From positions 1 to 43,087 of the forward strand of contig JAJRYB010000126.1 in NCBI GenBank assembly GCA_024275995.1: a stretch of 43,087 nt of DNA. The letters run 5' to 3'. The notes beneath the pieces are model-generated. The model searched no databases. It worked only from the letters and a program-made list of their open reading frames with translations, and was not told the origin of the DNA. Numbering within the stretch: position 1 is the first letter of the stretch; the number at the start of each line of letters is the position of its first letter. This document shows positions 25,850 to 33,140 of this stretch, one piece after another. The DNA is from Planctomycetota bacterium. Lineage in GTDB: Bacteria; Planctomycetota; Phycisphaerae; SM23-33. The position numbers and the translations under genes were made by a program.

Positions 25850-27829
25850 ATGATAATGAAACTGCGTTCACGCATCATACAATTCGCTTATATCGCGGCC
25901 GCGATCGTGCTGATCGTCGCCGGAGGGCTTCTCCACGGGCCACTGCGATCCGAGAGCAGCCGCAGCGAACTCGCCACGGGAAACGTTCTCGAAAACCATC
26001 CGGAGCTGACGCTGTTGAGCATAGCGCCTGGCGGGTTGCGGGCGCCGATCGTCAACTACCTCTGGATCCGCGCCAACAAGCTGAAAGAAGAAGGCAGATA
26101 CTACGACGCCATGCAACTGGCCGAGATGATATGCCTTCTCCAACCTCGCTTCGACGGCGTGTGGGCGTTTCACGCGTGGAACATGGCCTGGAACATATCC
26201 GTCGCCACGCATACGCCCCAGGAACGCTGGCAGTGGGTCTATAACGGCGTGAAGCTGCTTCGCGACAGGGGTATTCCATTCAATCCGAAGTCCATCATGC
26301 TCTACCGGGAGCTGGCGTGGATATTCTTCTCCAAGATGGGAGGACGCATCGACGAGATGCACGTCCAGTACAAGGCGCGCTGGGCGAAGATAATGCAACG
26401 CCTGCTCGGTGCGCCGCCCGGAGACAGTATCCGGTCCGTCATCGACGCCTTCAGGCCCATCGCCGATAAACGCCTGATCAACAGGGACTTGCGACACAGG
26501 GGAAGGCGGGCGATCCAGGCAGGCGTGCTCGAGAGGCTGCTGAAGGACGAGCCGAACCTGCGGGCATACAAGCGGCGTCTGGCGGAGGTTGGCGTGAAGA
26601 TAGACCTCAGCCTTCTGAACGCCTACACCCGCTTCAGCATGGATCGCGCCGCGGCGTCCGTTTTCTATCGCAGGCCCATCCCGAAAGAGGGTTCTCCCGA
26701 GCGGCGAATCTGGAATGTAATCAACGACGCCGACCCCGCGGCGACGGTGGCGAGAAACAGGCTTCTGGCGTTCGTGCGTGCCCAGAGGCTCTGGAACGTT
26801 TACCGGATGGACCCCGCATGGATGCTGCACCTGATGGAGAAGTACAAGATTCCCATCGACTGGCGTCTGGTCTGGCCTCATGGCTTATACTGGGCAACCT
26901 ACGGCCGGGAGCACGCCAGGATTGTCGATCCGAGCGGAATAGACGCGCTCAACAACGATCGCAACACGCTGAACTGCCTGAAGGAGCTGGCGCGATACGG
27001 CCGGCTGAGCTACGTCGAAAATGCGCGCGACTTGAAGCTCCACTGGAACCTGCCGGAGGAGCTGCCATGGAACCAGCCGAGAGTGTTCGAATTCTCCGAT
27101 TGGCGATTCATCGAACCGACCCATCTTCAACACATCCAATATGCCAAGACCGCCGCAGAGCACAAGGGGGTCCCGTTCAACAGAAACCAGTTCAGCGCCG
27201 GGCACAAAAATTTCCTTGTCGAGGGCATCCAGACACTCGTCGCCAGCGGTCGGTTGGCTTTGGCGCGGAAGCTTTTCCGGTACTTGAAGGACGAATACAA
27301 AATGACCGGTGACGAGTGGGACCTCGAGTCCGTGGAGCAATTCGCCCTCGCCCGGATGCAGAAAGAGACGGGTCGCCCACGGCATGCCGTCGCCAGGCAG
27401 CAGATAACAACTGCCCTGCAGACCGCTTTTTACCGCCTGAGCCTGAACGATATGGACGCCTTTCGCCGAAACCTGCGCTACGCCCGCAAGGTCAACCGTA
27501 TCTACATGTATGACACCGGAAAGGTTCCGCAGCGGATGAAGCTGCCTCCCTTCGACCAGCAGGCGGCGCCTGTCCTGGCGACGATGCTGCTCCAGCCCGG
27601 CGCGTTCGGATATCCGCTTACGCTGGAATCGCGGATCATGATGTACAACGCGCTGGCGATAGAATGGCCTCGATTGCAGGTGATGGTCTACGACTTCGTT
27701 TCGCCGACACTCAAACAGCAGTGCGCGGACGCGGAGTTGAACTTCGACAAGGCGTTTCCCCAACCGTCCGGGCTGAAACAGTTCCGCCTGGAACGCAGCC
27801 GACTTCTGAACAGACCCGCACGCAAGTAG
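25850..27829 (+). CDS. Conserved membrane-anchored protein of unknown function
   Basis: About 659 residues. The start is one of two ATGs, 25850 or 25856 (MIMKLRSRI); GGCGGA suits the second better. One N-terminal helix (AYIAAAIVLIVAGGLL) anchors the protein, and the rest has no further membrane segment. It is helical and rich in Tyr, Trp and Arg. Segments such as YLWIRANKLKEEGRYYDAM, LAEMICLLQPRFDGVWAF and WNMAWNISVATHTPQERW read like TPR repeats, in which the chain walks through paired helices. It begins seven bases after the permease stop, so it belongs to the SPFH/ABC operon. I recognise no named family or catalytic motif. A scaffold or adaptor for the transporter is a guess from context. 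Confidence 0.75.
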   Translation: MIMKLRSRIIQFAYIAAAIVLIVAGGLLHGPLRSESSRSELATGNVLENHPELTLLSIAPGGLRAPIVNYLWIRANKLKEEGRYYDAMQLAEMICLLQPRFDGVWAFHAWNMAWNISVATHTPQERWQWVYNGVKLLRDRGIPFNPKSIMLYRELAWIFFSKMGGRIDEMHVQYKARWAKIMQRLLGAPPGDSIRSVIDAFRPIADKRLINRDLRHRGRRAIQAGVLERLLKDEPNLRAYKRRLAEVGVKIDLSLLNAYTRFSMDRAAASVFYRRPIPKEGSPERRIWNVINDADPAATVARNRLLAFVRAQRLWNVYRMDPAWMLHLMEKYKIPIDWRLVWPHGLYWATYGREHARIVDPSGIDALNNDRNTLNCLKELARYGRLSYVENARDLKLHWNLPEELPWNQPRVFEFSDWRFIEPTHLQHIQYAKTAAEHKGVPFNRNQFSAGHKNFLVEGIQTLVASGRLALARKLFRYLKDEYKMTGDEWDLESVEQFALARMQKETGRPRHAVARQQITTALQTAFYRLSLNDMDAFRRNLRYARKVNRIYMYDTGKVPQRMKLPPFDQQAAPVLATMLLQPGAFGYPLTLESRIMMYNALAIEWPRLQVMVYDFVSPTLKQQCADAELNFDKAFPQPSGLKQFRLERSRLLNRPARK

Positions 27830-27852
27830 ATGGGCAAACGATAAACCGTTGC

Positions 27853-28632
27853 TCACACATAGTCGATCTCGGCGTCGTTGGCGCATCTCCACCATGAGTA
27901 GTATTTGCCCGCCAGGTCTTCACGCGTCGGATACGGGTAATAAAACATCCCCTGTTGGTCGCCGATGTAAAAACCGCTCTCGATGCACCGGAACAGAATG
28001 GAGTGGCGAGAGATTCGATCGACCGTCTTGATCTGTTTTCCGGTCTCCAGGCCGAGTTCGCTAAGGCAACTTCTGATGTGGGTGATATTGTGATATGGGA
28101 GGCCCGCTCCACTACCGGAAGGATCTTCCGCCAGGTCGCCCAGTTCCAACTCGACGAAGCAAATCCTCGGGACGGAGATAAGCTTGGAAGTGTCCGTGAT
28201 GAACCGGCAGAACTGATCCGGCGCAAGTGCACTGGCGATCAGGGGATGAATCGGGCAGATTTCCTGGTAAAGGTGACGCTCCTTGAGTGGCCCGGCCGGC
28301 ACTTCGCCTTGCTTCAACTCCAGGACGCGACCGTGAGCGGTGGTAAGGTAGAGGCTGCCTATTGCATCGAGCGGAATGTGCTCCAGGACGCGGTAGATGC
28401 CCAGGTATACGGAGTGCTTCGGCTGACCGTCCGGATGCGGAACGCACAGTTTCTCAATACTGGTGAGATCAAAATAATCGCTCTGGAAGCCATCCTTGAT
28501 CTGGAAGAACATCGCCTGACCGTGTGGCCGCTTTTGTGTTCCTGTCGCAAGGTAGGCGCCGAACTCCTCCGGGGGGAGCATGGAAACGACCAGCGATTCC
28601 GGAACCAACGATAAGTATAGATATGTGCCCAT
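27853..28632 (-). CDS. Conserved protein of unknown function
   Basis: 259 residues from the ATG at 28632, which has a strong GGAAGGGAAG upstream; an in-frame start at 28773 would add 47 residues of no protein-like character. The sequence starts MGTYLYLSLVPESLVVSMLP, then PPEEFGAYLATGTQKRPHGQ and AMFFQIKDGFQSDYF. There is no signal peptide or membrane helix. Base composition is somewhat less GC-rich than its neighbours. I recall similar conserved proteins in diverse bacteria but cannot name a family. It is a single gene convergent with the SPFH/ABC operon (23 bases between stops) and divergent from nagB. No function can be claimed. Confidence 0.72.
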   Translation of the reverse strand: MGTYLYLSLVPESLVVSMLPPEEFGAYLATGTQKRPHGQAMFFQIKDGFQSDYFDLTSIEKLCVPHPDGQPKHSVYLGIYRVLEHIPLDAIGSLYLTTAHGRVLELKQGEVPAGPLKERHLYQEICPIHPLIASALAPDQFCRFITDTSKLISVPRICFVELELGDLAEDPSGSGAGLPYHNITHIRSCLSELGLETGKQIKTVDRISRHSILFRCIESGFYIGDQQGMFYYPYPTREDLAGKYYSWWRCANDAEIDYV

Positions 28633-28997
28633 GTTTCTTCCCTTCCAGATATGTTCGCCAGACAGTTTTGCACCATTGCCCGGCCCTTGTATGCGAGAGA
28701 CCGGTCCGTAACCACGTTCAGATCTGAGACGAAAAGCGGCATACTGCCTCAAAACAAAAACCCTTCGCCACACAGAATCATATCATCGCCAATCAATACA
28801 CACAAGCTCCAGAAATAACTTAGAGCCCATCGGGCCGATTGAAAAAAGAAATTTGCTTTCAGAGTTTTTCGTGCTTGCGAGCGGGGTCCCCAATACGTAA
28901 AGTTGCCGGTTCAAGCTGTGCTATCTGTCTGGCGGCGTAGGGGCTGCCAAGGCGGCGCAGGCGAATTTCACCGAACTCCTGGAAAAGGGGCACGAGC

Positions 28998-29780
28998 ATG
29001 GAAGTTTTCATCAGCGAGACCTACGAAGAGATGAGCAAGGCGGCTGCGAAAGTCGTAGCCAAGACCCTCAACGCCAAACCGGACGCCGTTTTAGGCATGG
29101 CGACCGGATCGACGCCCCTTGGCCTGTACAAGGAACTCGTTCGCATGCACAGGGAAGAGGCGCTCGATTTCTCCCAGTGTACCACGTTCAACCTGGACGA
29201 GTACGTCGGACTGCCCGTTACGCACGAGCAGAGCTACCACTACTTCATGCACGAGAATTTCTTCAAGCACGTCAACATCCCCCTGCAGAATATCTACATC
29301 CCCTCCGGGACCACGGACAACTACCCGGCGTTCTGCGAGTGGTACGAGACGCGCATCGAGGAATGCGGCGGGATCGACATACAGATTCTCGGGATCGGTT
29401 CGGACGGGCACATCGCCTTCAATGAGCCGACCAGTTCGTTCAACTCGCGGACACGCCTCAAGACGCTCGCCGAGCAGACCATCGACGATAACGCGCGATT
29501 CTTCGAGAAGCGGCAAGACGTTCCGATCTACGCCATCACGATGGGCGTCGGGACCATCCTGGAGGCGGAGCACATTATTCTGCTCGCCAACGGCGAGAAC
29601 AAGGCCGACGCCGTCGCCGCGGCTGTGGAAGGCCCGGTTACGAGCATGATTACGGCTAGCGCCCTGCAACTGCATCCGGAGACGGACGTGTTTGTCGACG
29701 GACCGGCTGCGACCAAACTGCAAATGGCGGATTACTATAACTGGATCCAGAAAATGAAGCCCGGCGCGCCGCAGATGTGA
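28998..29780 (+). CDS. nagB: Glucosamine-6-phosphate deaminase
   Basis: 260 residues, normal for the family. It converts glucosamine-6-phosphate to fructose-6-phosphate and ammonia. The phosphate-binding MATGSTPLGLYKEL is at 34-47, NLDEYVGL holds catalytic Asp67, and GSDGHIAFNEP holds Asp136, His138 and Glu143, matching D72, D141, H143 and E148 of E. coli NagB. AAGGGG precedes the ATG by eight bases. The 365 bases from 28633 to 28997 between divergent starts hold no gene I can support. The part just before nagB looks structured but matches no tRNA or riboswitch; the glmS ribozyme core is absent. The downstream GlmU-like gene suggests a shared amino-sugar function. Confidence 0.95.
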   Translation: MEVFISETYEEMSKAAAKVVAKTLNAKPDAVLGMATGSTPLGLYKELVRMHREEALDFSQCTTFNLDEYVGLPVTHEQSYHYFMHENFFKHVNIPLQNIYIPSGTTDNYPAFCEWYETRIEECGGIDIQILGIGSDGHIAFNEPTSSFNSRTRLKTLAEQTIDDNARFFEKRQDVPIYAITMGVGTILEAEHIILLANGENKADAVAAAVEGPVTSMITASALQLHPETDVFVDGPAATKLQMADYYNWIQKMKPGAPQM

Positions 29781-29785
29781 ATGTG

Positions 29786-29820
29786 GCTATCAGCTTTCAG
29801 CTATCAGCAGTCAGCTAAGA
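29786..29820. repeat. Heptamer tandem repeat
   Basis: Five 7-base units in register, GCTATCA GCTTTCA then GCTATCA GCAGTCA then GCTAAGA, lie between nagB and the GlmU-like gene. The units differ at one to three positions. Similar heptamer arrays occur in other gaps of this window, which suggests a genome-wide intergenic repeat type. Confidence 0.75.
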
Positions 29821-29860
29821 GCAACAGCAGAAACCGACCGCTGACTTGGGAGATTTCAAC

Positions 29861-31144
29861 ATGCGACTTGTGTTATTCGACTTGCCGTCGGAAAGACGCG
29901 GTAACTTCAATCCGATCTGCCTGAGCAGACCGATCTGGGAATTGCGATGCGGGATGTCCTCGCTGGGCGAGAAGATCATCGCCAGACTCGGCGCGACGGA
30001 CGTGGCGCAGTTCGTGCCTCAATACATGGCCGCCGCTTACGCCGAACAGACGGGCTATCCTGTCAACGACGCCAAGACGCTCGGCGGCGACGACCTGCTG
30101 CTGGTGAACCCCCGCGTCAAGGCCGAAGCCCTGAACGTGGAGACGACAGGAGCGCCCGAGGTGTGCCTGTCCGACGAGGGCGAAGTGCTTTACGCCCGCG
30201 TTCCAGCGGACACGCTCGCCAAATTGCAGGCGGGAAGCATCGAAGAACTGCTCGAGTCCGTCAAATCGCTTCCGAACGTGCAGCGGGACCTGGCGACGTG
30301 GAATTACACGTGGGACCTGGTGCTGGCGAACCCGGATCAGATTACCGAGGATTTTCGTGCGGCCGGGATGAGCGGTATCGTCGGCAGCGTCGAAGAACCA
30401 CGCGCGATCCGAGGCAGCGAAAAGGACGTGTACGTCGCGAGCGGCGCGAAGGTGCACCCGATGGTCGTGCTGGATGCCGAGCACGGGCCTATCTATATCG
30501 ACCAGGACGTCGAGGTGCATCCGTTCACGCGGATCGAAGGTCCATGCTACGTCGGGAAAAAGTCGATCCTTCTCGGCGCCAAGTGCCGAGAAGGTAACTC
30601 GATCGGACCGGTCTGCCGGGTGGGCGGCGAGGTGGAAGAGTCGATCATCCACGGACACTCCAACAAGTACCACGACGGCTTCCTCGGCCATGCTTACGTA
30701 GGCGAGTGGGTCAACCTTGGCGCACTGACGACCAACAGCGATCTGAAAAACGATTACTCCGACGTGTCAGTGGTGCTGGACGGAAAGAAACCCGTCGGCA
30801 CCGGTTCGACGAAAGTCGGATCGCTTATCGGCGATCACACGAAAACCTCCATCGGCGCGCTGTTCAACACCGGCGCGTACGTCGGCGCGATGACGCTGAT
30901 CATGGCAACCGGTTCGCCGCTGCCGAAGTTCATCCCCTCCTTCACATGGTTCCTCAATGGCGTACCCACCAAGGGTTTCGGCAAGAAGAAGCTCTATCAG
31001 ACTGCCAGGACCGCCATGAGCCGGCGCAAAAAGGAATGGACCGACGCCCAGGAGGCGATGTGGGATGCGATCTTCGAGTTGACCGCCCCGGTGCGCAACC
31101 CGGTGATAAAGAAGGGCCGCAGGGAAATGACCCGGGGACGTTAG
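29861..31144 (+). CDS. GlmU-like sugar-nucleotide enzyme (alternative bacterial type)
   Basis: 427 residues from the ATG at 29861 with GGGAG eight bases upstream; a TTG at 29846 is in frame but less likely. The N-terminal domain (MRLVLFDLPSERRGNF, LSRPIWELRCG, LGEKI) matches the alternative GlmU family (TIGR03991 type), which lacks the usual LAAGxGTRM loop. The C-terminal half is a left-handed parallel beta-helix, with hexapeptide-like PIYIDQDVEVHPFTRIEGP and CRVGGEVEESIIHGHSNKYH. In that family these domains are assigned UDP-GlcNAc pyrophosphorylase and GlcN-1-P acetyltransferase roles. The activity here is not proven, and another nucleotide sugar is possible. Its position after nagB fits amino-sugar metabolism. 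Confidence 0.85.
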   Translation: MRLVLFDLPSERRGNFNPICLSRPIWELRCGMSSLGEKIIARLGATDVAQFVPQYMAAAYAEQTGYPVNDAKTLGGDDLLLVNPRVKAEALNVETTGAPEVCLSDEGEVLYARVPADTLAKLQAGSIEELLESVKSLPNVQRDLATWNYTWDLVLANPDQITEDFRAAGMSGIVGSVEEPRAIRGSEKDVYVASGAKVHPMVVLDAEHGPIYIDQDVEVHPFTRIEGPCYVGKKSILLGAKCREGNSIGPVCRVGGEVEESIIHGHSNKYHDGFLGHAYVGEWVNLGALTTNSDLKNDYSDVSVVLDGKKPVGTGSTKVGSLIGDHTKTSIGALFNTGAYVGAMTLIMATGSPLPKFIPSFTWFLNGVPTKGFGKKKLYQTARTAMSRRKKEWTDAQEAMWDAIFELTAPVRNPVIKKGRREMTRGR

Positions 31145-31184
31145 CGAAACAGGAGTTTTTTGAATCGACCGACTTGCCGGAACA

Positions 31185-31348
31185 AGGTTGGCTGGTTGAT
31201 TGGTTAACTGGTCAGTCAGTAAAAAGTTACAGACGCCCAATCACCCGCCTGCCGGAGGACAGGTGCCCGGTCTTGTGGGCTGTCGTATAGAACAGGCGTA
31301 AGTTTTTACCAGTTAACCAATTAACCAGTTAACGACTTAACCGGTTAG
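31185..31348. repeat. Inverted-repeat element with heptamer arms
   Basis: The left arm ATTGGTTAACTGGT (31199-31212) and right arm ACCAGTTAACCAAT (31308-31321) are exact complements. With one mismatch the match extends to 21 bp (31192-31212 and 31308-31328). Both arms consist of heptamers such as TGGTTGA TTGGTTA. The centre has its own palindrome around CGCCTGCCGGAGGACAGGTG. The whole gap between the GlmU-like gene and the first ACP gene is therefore one foldable element, resembling a small palindromic intergenic repeat or MITE. Confidence 0.75.
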
Positions 31349-31364
31349 TTCAAGGAGATACATA

Positions 31365-31619
31365 GTGGCGACAGTGGAACAGCGAGTCAAAAATATTACA
31401 GGCAGGGTGCTGCACGTCGATCCGGAAGGCATCAAGCTCGAAGACGATTTCGCCGCGGACCTTGGCGCCGAGAGTGTCCAGTCGATCGAGCTGGTGGCTA
31501 TGTTCGAAGAGGAATTCGGTATCGAGATGGATGAGGACCAGGCACTATCGGTGGAAACGGTAGACGCCGCGGTCCAGTTCATCACCCGAGTCTGCAAGGA
31601 ACAGGGCGTGGAAATATAG
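31365..31619 (+). CDS. Acyl carrier protein (first of two paralogues)
   Basis: 84 residues, acidic. The 4'-phosphopantetheine site is in DLGAESVQSIEL (about 32-43), with the Ser after Glu corresponding to the Ser of the usual DSL motif. FEEEFGIEMDED follows, as in other ACPs. It starts with GTG at 31365, with AAGGAG seven bases upstream. The variant ESV in place of DSL is shared in form with the second ACP at 35288 (EST). The gene lies 38 bases before the DRE-TIM enzyme. This is not the housekeeping acpP context, since no fab genes are near. It probably carries an acyl group for the adjacent enzymes; which acyl group is unknown. Confidence 0.92.
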   Translation: MATVEQRVKNITGRVLHVDPEGIKLEDDFAADLGAESVQSIELVAMFEEEFGIEMDEDQALSVETVDAAVQFITRVCKEQGVEI

Positions 31620-31657
31620 CGATCAGGAAAGCAACCGATCCGGAAAGAAGTCCAATC

Positions 31658-33061
31658 ATGTCCGACAAGTCAAAAAAGTCCGAAAAGAAAAAATACCCGC
31701 TGGTGGAGGTCCGGGAAGCGAACCTGCTGGAAGATACGTTCGATTACAGCCTTCCTCCGCGCATCGACTTCGACGGTCCGATCGTGGAATACATCGACGG
31801 CGAGGCGGTCCAATTCGATCCGCAGTCTCTGAAAACACGGGACATCCGCATCACGGACACGACTTTCCGTGACGGTCAGCAGGCCCGTCCGCCTTATACC
31901 ATCGACCAGATGGTGAAGATTTACGACCTGATGTCGAAGCTCGGCGGTCCAAACGGAGTGGTACGCCAGACGGAATTTTTCCTCTACACGAAGAACGATC
32001 GCGAGACGCTGGACCGCTGCCGGGCGCTGGGGCACAGGTTCCCCGAGTGCACCGGGTGGATCCGCGCGGTCAAGGGCGACTTTCGCCTGGTCAAGGAGGC
32101 CGGTCTGAAGGAAACCGGCATGCTGACCAGCAGTTCGGACTATCACATCTTCCAGAAGCTGAAGATGGACCGCAAACTCGCGATGGATAAATACTGCGAG
32201 GTGGTCGACGCCGCGCTGGAGGCGTCCGTTCGTCCGCGCTGTCACCTGGAAGACGTCACCCGCGCGGACATCGACGGGTTCGTTCTTCCGTTCGTCGAGC
32301 GAGTGATGGAAATGGGCGAGCAGGTCGCCGACGAGCTCAAGCCGAAGTTCCGCCTGTGCGACACGATGGGTTTCGGAATAAGTTTCCCGGGCGCATCCCT
32401 GCCGAGGAGCATCCCCAAGCTCATCCACAAGTTCATCGAGTTGGGCGTGAGTTCCGATTGCCTGGAATGGCACGGGCACAACGATTTCCACAAGGTGCAC
32501 GTCAACGGCGCGTCGGCGTGGTTGTATGGCTGCGACGCCTGCAACACCACGCTGTTCGGCTTCGGCGAGCGCACGGGCAACCCGCCGCTGGAAAGCGCGA
32601 TCTTCGAGTACATCGCTCTCAAGGGCGACCTTTGCGGGATCGACACGCGCACGATCACCGAGCTGGCCGATTACATGCGGTCCATCGGGCTGCCGATTCC
32701 GGATAACTATCCGTTCGTCGGGAAGCATTTCAACACGACCCGCGCCGGTATCCACGCCGGAGGGCTTCGCCAGGACGAGCGGATCTACAACATATTCGAC
32801 ACGGAAAGCCTGCTCGGCCGCCCGCCGCGAGTGGCCATTACCGACAAGAGCGGAGCCGACGGGGTCGCCGTCTGGGTGAATGACTTCTTCGGACTCTCCG
32901 GAGAAGAACGCCTCAACAAGATAAAGGTCCACCGTCTCGCACGATGGGTGCTGGACCAGTACGAAATCGAGGGCCGGCTTACCGCCATCAGCGACGAGGA
33001 GATGGAAGCCAAAACCCGCGAACTCATGCCGGAATATTTTGACAAGTACATAGGCGAGTAA
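31658..33061 (+). CDS. DRE-TIM metallolyase, isopropylmalate/homocitrate synthase-like
   Basis: 467 residues. The DRE-TIM signature is DTTFRDGQQ (67-75), with Arg71 as the key base and Asp72 as metal ligand; the metal-binding HGHND is at 272-276 (His272, His274). These are shared by 2-isopropylmalate, homocitrate and citramalate synthases, which condense acetyl-CoA with a 2-oxo acid. The allosteric LeuA-type C-terminal domain is absent: after the barrel there are only about 120 residues including IFDTESLLGRPP. Substrate choice cannot be read from sequence. It is flanked by an ACP and an ADP-forming acyl-CoA synthetase, with no leuB, leuC or leuD nearby, so a dedicated acyl pathway is more likely than plain leucine synthesis. 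GAAAG precedes the ATG. Confidence 0.88.
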   Translation: MSDKSKKSEKKKYPLVEVREANLLEDTFDYSLPPRIDFDGPIVEYIDGEAVQFDPQSLKTRDIRITDTTFRDGQQARPPYTIDQMVKIYDLMSKLGGPNGVVRQTEFFLYTKNDRETLDRCRALGHRFPECTGWIRAVKGDFRLVKEAGLKETGMLTSSSDYHIFQKLKMDRKLAMDKYCEVVDAALEASVRPRCHLEDVTRADIDGFVLPFVERVMEMGEQVADELKPKFRLCDTMGFGISFPGASLPRSIPKLIHKFIELGVSSDCLEWHGHNDFHKVHVNGASAWLYGCDACNTTLFGFGERTGNPPLESAIFEYIALKGDLCGIDTRTITELADYMRSIGLPIPDNYPFVGKHFNTTRAGIHAGGLRQDERIYNIFDTESLLGRPPRVAITDKSGADGVAVWVNDFFGLSGEERLNKIKVHRLARWVLDQYEIEGRLTAISDEEMEAKTRELMPEYFDKYIGE

Positions 33062-33140
33062 ATCATTCGCTTGAATGTGTGCCGACGAAATGTCCGGCCG
33101 GGAGAAACAATTGGTTGCTACGGAAAGTAAGGACGAGCGC

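Noticed and set aside
23191-25878. An 895-codon open frame on the minus strand opposite the ABC ATPase and permease
   Set aside because: It lies antisense to two genes with clear motifs, its translation has no recognisable domain and is rich in Arg/His/Gln typical of shadow frames in GC-rich DNA.
28870-28997. tRNA or glmS-type element before nagB
   Set aside because: GGTTCAAGC resembles a T-loop but no acceptor or anticodon arm can be built, and the glmS ribozyme core is absent.
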